Assembly: GCF_001953745.1 (NCBI RefSeq)
Contig: NZ_LWLN01000001.1
Location: 3,100,001-3,164,000, forward strand
Length of the DNA: 64,000 bases
Direction: 5' to 3'
DNA from: Natrinema saccharevitans
GTDB taxonomy: Archaea > Halobacteriota > Halobacteria > Halobacteriales > Natrialbaceae
The position numbers and the translations under genes were made by a program. Positions within the stretch are counted from its first letter, which is position 1. Every line of letters starts with the position of its first letter. Below the pieces are notes generated by a model, which worked only from the letters and a program-made list of their open reading frames with translations, was not told the DNA's origin and did no database searches. This document shows positions 42,871 through 51,709 of this stretch, in pieces.

Positions 42871-43673
42871 CCGGATCGACCGCGCTCCACGGGGCCCCCG
42901 ACTGCGTGGACCGGGAGCTGGCGGCGGTGGCCGCTCGAGACGAGGCCTTCGAGACGTTCGCCCGGCGCGTCCGTGCCCTCTCCGCGTCGACCTCGGCGAC
43001 GGGCGGCGGACGGGCGACCGCGGCGACGCCGATGGCGATGACGACGGCGGGCGAAGCGGGCGGTGCGAGCGCGACGACGGACGGAACGGGGTGTGTCGCC
43101 GTTCGCGAGGCCTTCGCCGAGACGGTCGCGCCCCACAGCACCGCCGACCTCGCGGACGACGAACCGCTCGTCGAGACGATCGCCGCCGAACTGAACGAGG
43201 ACGTCGCCGTCGCGCTCGCCGCCGAAACGGGCTGGACGCCGACGCTCAAACGCGCCGTCCTCGAGGAGGTCGATACCAGACGCCGCGAGGTCGAGGTCGT
43301 TCGCGAGACCCTCGAGACCGAACGGGAGACCGTCGCCGCGGCGATCGACGAGGTCGACGAGATCCTGGCGTGGCTGCAGTCGACGGCCGAAGAGTCGCTA
43401 CTACAGTGTGATTTCGAGACCCTGCGGGCGAAACACGACCGGCTCGAGGGCTATCGGGAGCGACTCGAGGAACTGACCGTCCGGCGGCAGTCGCAGTTCA
43501 CCGAATCGACGAACCGGTACGGTCCGGGTGGGACCCGGTATCGGACGGTGGTCGCGTCGGTGTATTCCGCTCGGCCGGCCCGGCATCCGCTCCTCTCGAC
43601 GGCGACACGGCTCTACGGGATCTGTGGCGACTGTCAGCGGACGGTCCGGGCACACCTGACCCGACGCGTCTAG
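42867..43673 (+). CDS. DUF7260-like coiled-coil protein
   Basis: 268 aa. Starts in the 4-nt overlap with the previous stop. After a variable Ala/Thr/Gly-rich region (~45-75) comes a helical stretch including EVDTRRREVEVVRETLETER and a QSTAEESLLQCDFETLRAKH segment, probably a coiled coil. It then ends with LLSTATRLYGICGDCQRTVR holding a CxxC pair. Resembles haloarchaeal DUF7260 by recall. No enzyme motif is evident. It likely works with the preceding protein. Confidence 0.68.
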   Translation: MTGSTALHGAPDCVDRELAAVAARDEAFETFARRVRALSASTSATGGGRATAATPMAMTTAGEAGGASATTDGTGCVAVREAFAETVAPHSTADLADDEPLVETIAAELNEDVAVALAAETGWTPTLKRAVLEEVDTRRREVEVVRETLETERETVAAAIDEVDEILAWLQSTAEESLLQCDFETLRAKHDRLEGYRERLEELTVRRQSQFTESTNRYGPGGTRYRTVVASVYSARPARHPLLSTATRLYGICGDCQRTVRAHLTRRV

Positions 43674-43703
43674 TCCGTCGCGTCTCGGTCGGGCGGGACC
43701 GTG

Positions 43704-44093
43704 CTACGGCGGCGACTCGGAGAATCGATCCGGAACGAGGTCGGCCAGCGAGACGTCCTCGAGAACGGTTCCGACCGCGAGCGGGTCGTCTGCGGTCGAG
43801 ACCCGCTCGTGAACCCGGCACATGCACTCGAGCAAGCCGTCGACGGCCGCCCGTCGGGTCGAGACGCGCCCGATCGACCGGGAGATGGACCGATCGGTGA
43901 GGAAGTAACGGTACTGAAGTTCCCAGTGCCGACAGAGGCCGAGGGTCGGATGGGACCGCGCGGGGACACAGTCCGCGATCAGGTCGATCCGCGGGCGAGC
44001 GTGTCGGTAGACGAACCGCCCCTCACAGCGTTCCGCGAGGCCCCAGCGGGGCGGCAGGGCCTCCTGGGGAATGGGATCCTGGTCGACGGTCAT
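43704..44093 (-). CDS. DUF7552-like small protein
   Basis: 129 aa. Convergent with the DUF7260-like gene (30 bp between stops). Basic and His/Cys-containing: RWGLAERCEGRFVYRHARPR, LGLCRHWELQYRYFLTD, then LLECMCRVHERVSTADDPLA. Resembles haloarchaeal DUF7552 by recall. No function can be assigned. Conservation of the three-gene neighbourhood would be the best test of a shared role. Confidence 0.62.
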   Translation of the reverse strand: MTVDQDPIPQEALPPRWGLAERCEGRFVYRHARPRIDLIADCVPARSHPTLGLCRHWELQYRYFLTDRSISRSIGRVSTRRAAVDGLLECMCRVHERVSTADDPLAVGTVLEDVSLADLVPDRFSESPP

Positions 44094-44278
44094 GTGCGCT
44101 GATATCGCCGAGTGCGGTGGTGTTCGTTCCGCCTGCGAGTGCGGGGACCTCTGTAGGCATCCCCTACCGCAGGTCAGCGGTCGGTCGCGAGTCCTCGCCG
44201 GCCGGCGGCCACGCGACGAACGCCGCAGCGAACGGGTCGATCGTCCGACTTTTGTCTCCGCTCGTCTTCGAGTCGAGT

Positions 44279-44596
44279 ATGGCCGAGTTCGATCCCGAGC
44301 AGTTCGAGGACAAGTACGCCAACTACTTCCCCGAACTCCAGCAGGCGTACAAGAACGCGTTCAACCGGATGAACGACAGCTACGACTCCGAACTGGTCCA
44401 CGCGATCGACCAGCAGGTCTTAAACGAGAGCGAACCCTTCTACGAGGGCGACGGCGAGTTCCGGGTCGAACTCCCGGACGACCCCTACGGCCGACTCGAC
44501 GGCGTCCTCGTCGAGCAAGAGCGGTTCGAACAGCTCCTCGAGAAACACGTCGCGGAGATCGAAACGGAACTCCGACGCGTCTTCGAGTTCGAGTAA
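44279..44596 (+). CDS. DUF5783-like haloarchaeal protein
   Basis: 105 aa. MAEFDPEQFEDKYANYFPEL and QQAYKNAFNRMNDSYDSELV, then a C-terminal EQERFEQLLEKHVAEIETEL helix. Acidic and alpha-helical, matching the haloarchaeal DUF5783 family by recall. An upstream in-frame start at 44117 is rejected because it is not conserved-looking and is Ser/Arg-rich. Next gene downstream is a NifU-type protein, 71 nt away on the same strand. Confidence 0.75.
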   Translation: MAEFDPEQFEDKYANYFPELQQAYKNAFNRMNDSYDSELVHAIDQQVLNESEPFYEGDGEFRVELPDDPYGRLDGVLVEQERFEQLLEKHVAEIETELRRVFEFE

Positions 44597-44667
44597 GCCG
44601 TCGGCGACGGTGGCAGCCGAACATGGCGGACGGAAGGTTTAGGGGGGCCGACACCCAAGAGCATTCC

Positions 44668-45030
44668 ATGAGCACCGAGACCCAGAACGACGGGGACGAC
44701 CTCGAGGACCGCGTGACGAACTTCCTGCGCCGGAACTTCCCGCAGATCCAGATGCACGGCGGCAGCGCGGCGATTCAGGATATCGATCGCGAGAGCGGCG
44801 AAGTCAGCATCGCCCTCGGTGGCGCCTGCAGCGGCTGTGGTATCTCGCCGATGACGATCCAGGCGATCAAGAGCCGGATGGTCAAGGAGATTCCCGAAAT
44901 CGAGAAAGTCAACGCCTCCACCGGCATGGACGGCGGCGAAGCGGAGATGGGCGGCATGAGCCCCTCCTTCCCCGGCGAAACCGTCGACGACGACGGAGAG
45001 GCCGACGAAGGCCCGGAAGCACCGTTCTAA
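44668..45030 (+). CDS. NifU C-terminal-domain protein (Fe-S carrier type)
   Basis: 120 aa. The NifU domain LEDRVTNFLRRNFPQIQMHG, the SIALGGACSGCGISPMTIQ core with the CxxC pair, and IEKVNASTG are evident. This domain transfers Fe-S clusters and complements the SufS/SufU set at 6.4-10.2 kb. The C-terminal tail is acidic with Gly/Met repeats. AGGTTTAGG ~30 bp upstream is a possible promoter element. Confidence 0.88.
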   Translation: MSTETQNDGDDLEDRVTNFLRRNFPQIQMHGGSAAIQDIDRESGEVSIALGGACSGCGISPMTIQAIKSRMVKEIPEIEKVNASTGMDGGEAEMGGMSPSFPGETVDDDGEADEGPEAPF

Positions 45031-45035
45031 CTCCC

Positions 45036-45107
45036 CGTCCCGCGTAATCTCGAACCGAGTTTTTCGCTATTTCCACCTCGAGAGTTGCCGGTGCGGATCG
45101 CGGGACG
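45036..45107. terminator. Inverted repeat in convergent gap
   Basis: CGTCCCGCG (45036-45044) and CGCGGGACG (45099-45107) are perfect reverse complements spanning the gap between the NifU-type gene and the ketopantoate reductase gene, with a T5 run between. Possible shared transcript end. Confidence 0.35.
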
Positions 45108-45129
45108 TGAGGAAGCCGAGCGACCGGCG

Positions 45130-46035
45130 CTATCGCAACCCGCGACCGCGTTCCCACGTCCGTACCAGCGCCGCCAACGTCCGGTTCGTCGGAACCGAGA
45201 GACCGTGATCGACCGCCCGGTCGACCACGTAGCCGTTGATCGCGTCGATCTCGGTGCGCCGACCGGCGCGGACGTCTTGGGCCATCGAGGACGTGTTCGC
45301 GGCCGTCGCCTCGGCGACGGCTTCCATGGCAGCCACCGCCTCGTCGCTCGAGAGCGCCACGTCGCAGGCGCGGGCGACGCGGGCCGTCTCGCGGCTCGCC
45401 GCGCGCGCGAGATCGGCCGCAGGGGCGTCGAGGACGGCCCCGTTTTCCGTCTCGGTCAGGGCAGTAATGGCGTTGATCCCCGCGTTGACCGCGAGTTTCT
45501 CCCACAGGCGGCGGGGCATGTCCGCGGCGACGAGCGTCTCGATGCCCGCAGAGCGGAATCCATCGCCGACCGCGTCGGCGAGCGACGAGGGACCGCCCTC
45601 GCGAGCGCCCAGTACCACCTCGCCGACGCCGGTACACGCGACGACGCCCGGTTCCCGCAGCACGGCCCCGTAGGTCGCCGTCCCCGCCAGCACCGGGGCC
45701 TCGAGCCGGTCGGCGAGGATCGACTCGTTTCCCATGCCGTTCTGTAGCGACAGGACCGCGTCGATGGCTCCGGTCGCGAGCCGGTCAGCTGCCGTCTCCG
45801 TGTCGAAGGCCTTGACCGTCACCACGGCGAGGTCCGCCTCGAGCCCGGTGCCGTCGGTCGTCGCCGCCGGGAAGACGCGGGCGGGCCCGTCGACCGCTCC
45901 CTCGAGGGACAGTCCCGACTCGCGAACGGCACGGGCGTGATCCTCGCGGGCGACCAGCGTCACGTCGTGGTCGCCTGCGAGGAGGCCGCCGACGAGACTG
46001 CCGAGGCTGCCGGCTCCGAACACGACGATATCCAT
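45130..46035 (-). CDS. panE: 2-dehydropantoate 2-reductase (ketopantoate reductase)
   Basis: 301 aa. N-terminal Rossmann motif VVFGAGSLGSLVGGLLAG, TVKAFDTETAA, LSLQNGMGNE and the catalytic-domain lysine in RLWEKLAVNAGINAITAL are typical of ApbA/PanE. It reduces ketopantoate to pantoate with NADPH for coenzyme A synthesis. GTTTATAT ~25 bp before the ATG gives a leaderless start. In archaea CoA synthesis often uses this enzyme with a GHMP kinase, not seen here. Confidence 0.92.
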   Translation of the reverse strand: MDIVVFGAGSLGSLVGGLLAGDHDVTLVAREDHARAVRESGLSLEGAVDGPARVFPAATTDGTGLEADLAVVTVKAFDTETAADRLATGAIDAVLSLQNGMGNESILADRLEAPVLAGTATYGAVLREPGVVACTGVGEVVLGAREGGPSSLADAVGDGFRSAGIETLVAADMPRRLWEKLAVNAGINAITALTETENGAVLDAPAADLARAASRETARVARACDVALSSDEAVAAMEAVAEATAANTSSMAQDVRAGRRTEIDAINGYVVDRAVDHGLSVPTNRTLAALVRTWERGRGLR

Positions 46036-46139
46036 GCCTCGAGGTGACGCGGTGGGATATAAACGGGTTTCGTCCCACGGGCGCCTCGAGTGCGCTCGGC
46101 GACAGTGGACGAGTTTGCCGCCGGCGCCGAAGACGGAGA

Positions 46140-46185
46140 CAACACCTCTAGTAAATTCTATAGTGCTATACTAAATCTGGATGGT
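46140..46185. other. AT-rich imperfect palindrome
   Basis: TAAATTCTATAG and CTATACTAAAT flank TG in the gap between panE and the rubredoxin-like gene (same strand). It is AT-rich in a GC-rich context, and could be the 3' end of the upstream gene or a second promoter for panE. No gene is present in 46036-46217. Confidence 0.35.
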
Positions 46186-46217
46186 CCCGGGGAAGCGACC
46201 GATCGACGCGACTCGAG

Positions 46218-46556
46218 TCAGTCCTCGGTCCAGTACATCAGGTCCTCCCGCTCGGTGTTGCAGTTCGGGCACTGCTCGGGGAGTCCGTCGTCGATCTCGC
46301 CCATTTCCCCACACTCCATGCAGCGCCACATCAGTTCGGCCTCGCCGAACTCGTGGCCCGAGCGGGCGTGTTCGACGCTCATCGCCTCCGCGCCCTCGCG
46401 GGTCGTAACGAAAAAGCCGCTCTGTTCGAACCCCCGAATCGTCCCGATTTCGTTCCCGTCATCGTCGTAGACCCGCTGTCCGAAGTTGAGTTTCTCGACC
46501 GCCTCGATCGCCTCTCGCTCGCCTTCCGCCGCGGGCTTCTCACCGGTTTCGACCAT
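46218..46556 (-). CDS. DUF7130-like rubredoxin-type protein
   Basis: 112 aa. The N-terminal half (LNFGQRVYDDDGNEIGTIRG) resembles a PRC-type barrel strand set. The C-terminal half has CMECGEMGEIDDGLPEQCPN then C, that is CxxC and CPxC knuckles with rubredoxin/rubrerythrin-like spacing for a metal site. It matches the haloarchaeal DUF7130 family. MVETGEKPAAEGER at 46556 is the chosen start; an ATG four codons upstream is possible. Confidence 0.78.
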   Translation of the reverse strand: MVETGEKPAAEGEREAIEAVEKLNFGQRVYDDDGNEIGTIRGFEQSGFFVTTREGAEAMSVEHARSGHEFGEAELMWRCMECGEMGEIDDGLPEQCPNCNTEREDLMYWTED

Positions 46557-46757
46557 GCCCGGAGCCACACCGCCGACCGGAATAAAGACGGGGCGTGCAT
46601 TGTGCGAGCGGCCGTTCGTGGTCTCGAGACGCCGTGAATCGGCCTCGGTCGGAACGACGGTCGCGACCGACGCGTCGCGTATCGCGACGAGACACGAATG
46701 TTAAGTTATACCGTGATAATAGAAAACAATATACATCCCCGGTGCCGAACACGTGGC

Positions 46758-46913
46758 ATGACAGTTCATCTCACTCGAAGATTACTCGCCGCTCTCTCCC
46801 CGGGAACGGCCGCTGACAGCGCCTGTGGTCAGTGGCCGACCACGGCCGGCACGGGCAACCGGGTCGCTGAGATGATCACGGCCCCTCACGACGGACACGT
46901 GACTCGATCATGA
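46758..46913 (+). CDS. 51-aa ORF coupled to alpha/beta hydrolase
   Basis: MTVHLTRRLLAALSPGTAAD at the start and APHDGHVTRS at the end. The stop overlaps the next ATG (ATGA), and ACAATATACATCC lies ~27 bp before the ATG, the place for a leaderless promoter. It is not acidic and no family is recognised, so it may be only a spurious leader. The rest of 46557-46757 shows no gene. Confidence 0.4.
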   Translation: MTVHLTRRLLAALSPGTAADSACGQWPTTAGTGNRVAEMITAPHDGHVTRS

Positions 46914-47821
46914 GCGGGACCGGCGTCGCCACGATCGACAGCTGTCGGATCGCCTACCGGCGCGCGGGAACGGACGGCCCGCCGGTCGTTCTCTGTCACG
47001 GCGCGGGGATCGACGACGCGACCGTCTCCTGGCGACACGCGATCGACGCGCTGGCCGACGAGTACCGCGTCTACGCGATCGACTGGCCGGAGTACGGGAA
47101 CAGTTCCGGGGACGTCACCCACACCGTCGACGGCTACATCGGCGTCCTCGAGGGCTTTCTCGAGACGCTGCCGTTCGATCGAGTGACGCTTGCTGGCATC
47201 TCGATGGGCGGCGGCGTTGCTCTCGGCTACACGCTCGCGAACCCCGACCGCGTCGAGGGACTGGCGCTGATCGACAGCTACGGCCTCGGCGACCGACTGC
47301 CCAGCGCCCTCCAGTGGAAGGTCCTCTCTCGGTTCCCCGGGGCGACCGAGTTCGGGAAGATCGCGGCCAGCGCGTCCCCGCGAAGCGTCCGGCTGGTGCT
47401 GAACAGCCTCGTCGCGGACGCCGACGCCCTCCCCGAACCCTTCGTCGCGGACGTCAGACGGAAGTTACAGGAACCGGGCTCGATACAGGCGTTCAAACAG
47501 TTCCAGGACAACGAACTCTCGTTCAACGGCCGGGTCGCGACGAACTACGTCGACGACCTCCCCGACCTCTCCGTGCCGACGCTGCTCGTCCACGGCCGAC
47601 AGGACCCGCTGGTCCCCCTCGAGTGGTCCCAGCGGGCCGCCAAGCGAATCCCCGAGGCCGAACTCGAGGTCATCGAGGACTGCGGCCACTGGGCGCCGCG
47701 AGAGCGACCCGACAGGTTCAACGAGATTCTCGAAGACTGGCTGCCGGACCCGCGCCACGCGCCGGAACCGCAGTACACCAAGGAAGGAATGCCCGGCGTG
47801 ACGCGCGCCAGCGGCGATTGA
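46910..47821 (+). CDS. Alpha/beta-fold hydrolase
   Basis: 303 aa. HGAGIDDATVSW oxyanion region, nucleophile elbow GISMGGG with Ser98, LLVHGRQDPLVPLEW carrying the Asp and EDCGHWAPRERPD carrying the catalytic His. This is an epoxide hydrolase/esterase-type enzyme; the substrate is unknown. It starts in a 4-nt overlap with a short ORF. Downstream is the convergent gap with the family C element. Confidence 0.9.
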   Translation: MSGTGVATIDSCRIAYRRAGTDGPPVVLCHGAGIDDATVSWRHAIDALADEYRVYAIDWPEYGNSSGDVTHTVDGYIGVLEGFLETLPFDRVTLAGISMGGGVALGYTLANPDRVEGLALIDSYGLGDRLPSALQWKVLSRFPGATEFGKIAASASPRSVRLVLNSLVADADALPEPFVADVRRKLQEPGSIQAFKQFQDNELSFNGRVATNYVDDLPDLSVPTLLVHGRQDPLVPLEWSQRAAKRIPEAELEVIEDCGHWAPRERPDRFNEILEDWLPDPRHAPEPQYTKEGMPGVTRASGD

Positions 47822-47936
47822 TCCTACGACCAGTTTGCGTCCGGCCGAGAGAGCGGTTCGCCGCACCCGCGGCGAACCGTTCGATCCGGGGGAGGGCAGG
47901 CTGTTACCCGTTTTCGACCGCGAGCGAACGGAGTGA

Positions 47937-48050
47937 GCGAGCGGGCCGACGACTGATGTGAGCGACCGACGGGAGCGAACGGAAGGAGGAGTGATTTTAT
48001 ACTAAATTTTGCCGAGGGCCGCCGAAGGCGGCCCGCAGAGCAAAATTTAG
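47937..48050. repeat. CTAAATTTTGC palindrome element, family C copy 2
   Basis: Inverted relative to copy 1. CTAAATTTTGC (48002-48012) and GCAAAATTTAG (48040-48050) are perfect arms around a CCGCC-GAA-GGCGG inner hairpin. TTTTATA (47995-48001) adjoins, and the conserved 24-bp block is at 47937-47960 (ending ACGACTGATGTG). Read on the minus strand it begins 4 nt after the PolD stop, the same polarity as copy 1 relative to its gene. Confidence 0.78.
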
Positions 48051-48054
48051 GTTT

Positions 48055-51000
48055 TCACATGAAGTCCTCGATCCCGCTTTGCTTGTTCTTGTCGTTTTCG
48101 AAGATGCTCTCGAGCGACCGTTCCAGCACCTCCAGCCGCTGTTTCGTGTAGGGCCGGCAGTCGTACTCGTCGGCGACCTGAATGGCCGTCTGCATGTACT
48201 TGTTGACCGAGCCCTTGTGGACGGTGAGGTTGACCCGGCCGCCGCACTCGCGACAGTCGCCGGTCAGGGGCATCCGCCGGAACTTCTCGCCGCAGTCGAG
48301 ACACCGCGTTTCCTGCCTGGAGAACGCCCGCAGGTTCCCGATCAGGTCCGGCAGGAAGTGGTACTCGATGACCCGCTCGGCCACGTCGGTCTCGTCGACG
48401 GCCGCGAGCTTGCGCGACAGCTCGAGCTGGGCGTCCATCTTGTCCATCATCGAGCCCAGCGTCTTGTACGCCGAGAGGTCGGGACCCATCGCGATGTCGG
48501 TGGTGTCGTGGGTGTGCTCGAAGCCGGTGTACTCGAGGTCGGTGCCGAGGTTCGCCTCGGCGATCTCGACGTCGACGTCCTCGGGGTCGGCCTGCTCGCG
48601 GGTCGCGAGGTAGAACTCGCGGGGATACTGCGAGACGACGTCCATGTTGTGGGCCTCGTCGTCGATCTCGGAGGGATCGATCCGGGAGGACATGACCAGC
48701 GGGGCGTCCATCTTCCCGCCGCGCTGGTCGGGCAGGAAGGTCTTGCTAAAGTTAAGTAAACCGTCAAGTAGCAGCATCACGCAGTCTTCGTCACCGTCGC
48801 AATTCCTCCGCTTGGCGGCGTGAAAGTACGGATGAGCGTACCCGACGGCTGCGCTCGTGAAGCCGATCACTCTCCCGACAGTTGCCGCCGAGGTGTGCGG
48901 TGCCATCCCGAAGACGAGTTCGCCGACCAGGTCCTGCCGGTCCTCGAACTCGTAGAAGGACTCGAGCCCATAATACTGCTCCAAGAGGTCGTCGATGAAG
49001 TCGGCGGTCTGGAGCATGTGCTCGGCCGCGCCGTCGGAGAGGACGATGTCCTGAACCTTGAGTTCGACCAGCTGGTCCTCGTGGGTCAAGGGTTCACCGT
49101 GGATGTCCTCCTCGTACCCCAGCGCCTGGAGCTGGCCGACGTCGACGTCGAGTTCGCTGGCCCGGACCGAGGTCACGGGGAGGTCGGTCATGTCGTAGCG
49201 GACGGTGCCGTCCTTGAACGCGGAGACGTCGTGTTTGGCCCGCAGGATTCCCTTCTCGATGGGTTCGGGGACCTTGTTCTGCGAGGACAGCCCTTTGACG
49301 CCTTTGAGGATCTCGAAGGCGTTCTCGCGTTCGCCGACCGACTCGAGGGCGCCCCGGAACTCGTCGTTGACGTCGATCTCGCGGGTCTCGACGCAGGTGC
49401 CCTCGCGCTCGCAGTGGTCGCACTCGACGCGACCGGCCTCGTCGGGCTCGAGCCGTTGGTCGCAGTCGGGACAGCGATAGTCCGGCGTCGTGCGGTCGTC
49501 GCAATCCGGACAGCGATTCTTGAACGTTTCGGTACCACAGGACTCACAGCGCTGGCGGCCGACCTCGAGTTCGACGATGCCGGGAGTATCCGACATCGTC
49601 TCGGCGTGTTTGGCGGCGTCGGCGACGTTTCGCTGCGTGCCGCCGGCCTCGCCGATCGGGAACAGCGTGTGAACCGCCGGGCTCAGATCGCGGCTCTCGG
49701 ACTTCTCCGGCCGGCCCATCCGGTTGCCGATCCGCGTGGGGGCCCGTTCCCGGACCCGGAAGGGGGCGACCTCGTTGACCGCCTCGATCGCGTTGTCGCC
49801 CTCGGCTTCGTGACCCCACGTCCGGGCGCGCTCGGAAAGGTCGCCGTCGGTCCAGGTGCGCTCGAGTTCGATCTCGGGCCGCTGGTCGGGCTCGAGCGCC
49901 GCACCGTCGGCGACGGCCTGCCGGGGCTCACAGCCGACCGAGCGGACGAACGGCCGCCAGTCGTCGATCTCGATGCGGTCGTCGTCGTGGCGCTGGCGGT
50001 GTTCGATGACGATCGTCTCGAGGGCGTCGGCGACGCCGTCGTCGGACGCGAGGACGAGGACGCTGTCGTCCCCGTTCCCGTCGACGCTACCGTCGCCGTC
50101 GCGTTCGATCCGGCCCTCGGCGACCGCCGCTGTGAGGTCGCGAAAGGCGTCGACGGAGAGGTCGTGCCAGAGGTAGGTGTACTCGGGGTGGAGGGGCGCG
50201 TCGTACTCGGTGGCCCACTCGAGGGCCTCCTCGGGAGCGGGGAACTCGAGGTCGATGCGGGGATCGTCCTCGAGGGCCTGAACGTCCGCGCCGGCGGCCT
50301 CGAGGTCCTGGACCCACCACTCGTAAGTGTAGGATGCGGGGGCCAGCGGATGGTTGTTCTCGACGAATTCGCCGTAGTTGACGAGGTACTCGCCCAGGTC
50401 GAGGATCTTCTCGACGCCGTTTCTGATCTCGAGGGCGTCCTCGGGGTCGTCGATCCGGCGGACGTCGCCGTTTGCCAGTTTGACCGTCGGCCCCTCGATG
50501 GAGTCGACGGGGACGACGCCGGCGGCCTTGCCGGGTCGTTCGGTCTTGATCTGGGTGCCGGTCGCGAGGAAGTCGTCGACCAGATGCATCGCGGCGGGGT
50601 GGACGCCGGCGGTCGCGAAGCCGTGATTGCGTGCGCGACCGTAGCGCAGCCGGAACCCGCCCTCGGCGCAGGGATGGGAGAAGACCGGGCGGCCGGCGAT
50701 CAGGTCCCGGAGGAACTTCTCGGAGGTGTCGACGCGGGGCGGTCCCTCGGGCACGTCGGCGGCGTCGCCGTCCTCGCTCGCGTCGGTGTCTCCGTCGTTC
50801 TCGGCCGTCGCTTCGCCGTCGCCCTCGTCGGCGTCGGCGCCGTCGTCCGCCGTCTCCCCTTCGTCGTCGTAGTAGTTGCCGTCGATGAGGTCCTGCAGCC
50901 ACGGCCAGTCGATCTCGTCCAGGTTCCGGGTGTAGCGCTGGATCTTCGGGGCCTTCAGCGCGATCCCCTCGGCGAGGACGAGACACATCCCGCCGCGGGC

Positions 51001-51708
51001 GCTGTTGGTGTCGACCCGCTCGAGATCCCGAAATCCGGAGACCTCCTCGTCACCGGTGGCTTCCCCGTCCAGCATGATCGGGATGTGTTTCGCGATGAAC
51101 TTCGTCTCCTTGTCCTTGGGCGTGTACTGGAGCCCGGTCTCCTTGTCGTAGAGGGCGACCTCCTCGGCGTAGCGTTCGACCTCCTCCTCGCGGGCGTCGT
51201 ACTGTTCCATGCCGACGAGCGCGCGGGTGTAGTCGGCGACGAGGACCGACAGCGCCTGTGCGGTCCCGCCCGCCGACCGGATGGGGCCGGCGTAGTAGAC
51301 GTTGACGAACTCCGTCCCGTCGTCGTTCTCTAAGATCTCGACCCTGTCGATCCCCTCGATGGGGGCGGCGACGACCCCCTCGGTCAGCAGGGCGACCGCG
51401 GTCCGAACCGCGCCCTCGACCTTCCCCGCTTTCGTCTCGTAGTCGCCGACCCGTCCCGCGGCGAAGTCCTCGGCGAGTTCGAGCGCGGCCTCCTCGCGGC
51501 TCATCTCCCCTTCGAGTTCGCGGACGCGTTCGGCGACGCCGTCGATCCCGAGGATGTTCTCGACCCGGTCGGCCATGTCCCGCGCGGTCGGAATCTCGAC
51601 TTCGGGTTTCGGATCGCCGCCCCGTTCCTTGGCGCGTTCGGCCACGTCGAAGGCCGACTCGAGTTGGTCCTCGAGCCGCTCGAAGTACCGTTCGTCTTCG
51701 GCGCGCAT
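48055..51708 (-). CDS. polC: DNA polymerase D large (catalytic) subunit DP2
   Basis: 1217 aa. The archaeal replicative polymerase PolD catalytic subunit. Seen: multiple CxxC zinc knuckles (QRCESCGTETFKNRCPDCDD, YRCPDCDQRLEPDE, CDHCEREGTCV, TRCLDCGEKFRRMP), the carboxylate segment DGDEDCVMLLLDGLLNFSKT, and a C-terminal PCNA-binding box KQSGIEDFM. A Gly/Asp/Glu-rich low-complexity loop (~280-320) is a haloarchaeal trait. No intein is evident. It starts 1 nt after the PPC-domain gene stop. Its stop abuts the family C element. Confidence 0.95.
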   Translation of the reverse strand: MRAEDERYFERLEDQLESAFDVAERAKERGGDPKPEVEIPTARDMADRVENILGIDGVAERVRELEGEMSREEAALELAEDFAAGRVGDYETKAGKVEGAVRTAVALLTEGVVAAPIEGIDRVEILENDDGTEFVNVYYAGPIRSAGGTAQALSVLVADYTRALVGMEQYDAREEEVERYAEEVALYDKETGLQYTPKDKETKFIAKHIPIMLDGEATGDEEVSGFRDLERVDTNSARGGMCLVLAEGIALKAPKIQRYTRNLDEIDWPWLQDLIDGNYYDDEGETADDGADADEGDGEATAENDGDTDASEDGDAADVPEGPPRVDTSEKFLRDLIAGRPVFSHPCAEGGFRLRYGRARNHGFATAGVHPAAMHLVDDFLATGTQIKTERPGKAAGVVPVDSIEGPTVKLANGDVRRIDDPEDALEIRNGVEKILDLGEYLVNYGEFVENNHPLAPASYTYEWWVQDLEAAGADVQALEDDPRIDLEFPAPEEALEWATEYDAPLHPEYTYLWHDLSVDAFRDLTAAVAEGRIERDGDGSVDGNGDDSVLVLASDDGVADALETIVIEHRQRHDDDRIEIDDWRPFVRSVGCEPRQAVADGAALEPDQRPEIELERTWTDGDLSERARTWGHEAEGDNAIEAVNEVAPFRVRERAPTRIGNRMGRPEKSESRDLSPAVHTLFPIGEAGGTQRNVADAAKHAETMSDTPGIVELEVGRQRCESCGTETFKNRCPDCDDRTTPDYRCPDCDQRLEPDEAGRVECDHCEREGTCVETREIDVNDEFRGALESVGERENAFEILKGVKGLSSQNKVPEPIEKGILRAKHDVSAFKDGTVRYDMTDLPVTSVRASELDVDVGQLQALGYEEDIHGEPLTHEDQLVELKVQDIVLSDGAAEHMLQTADFIDDLLEQYYGLESFYEFEDRQDLVGELVFGMAPHTSAATVGRVIGFTSAAVGYAHPYFHAAKRRNCDGDEDCVMLLLDGLLNFSKTFLPDQRGGKMDAPLVMSSRIDPSEIDDEAHNMDVVSQYPREFYLATREQADPEDVDVEIAEANLGTDLEYTGFEHTHDTTDIAMGPDLSAYKTLGSMMDKMDAQLELSRKLAAVDETDVAERVIEYHFLPDLIGNLRAFSRQETRCLDCGEKFRRMPLTGDCRECGGRVNLTVHKGSVNKYMQTAIQVADEYDCRPYTKQRLEVLERSLESIFENDKNKQSGIEDFM

Positions 51709-51709
51709 G

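Noticed and set aside
48820-51333. 837-aa open frame opposite the PolD large subunit
   Set aside because: Antisense shadow produced by GC-rich third positions; the PolD motifs on the minus strand are unambiguous.
48055-51708. Intein in the PolD large subunit
   Set aside because: Total length is close to inteinless homologues, and no intein splice-junction motifs or endonuclease blocks were seen.
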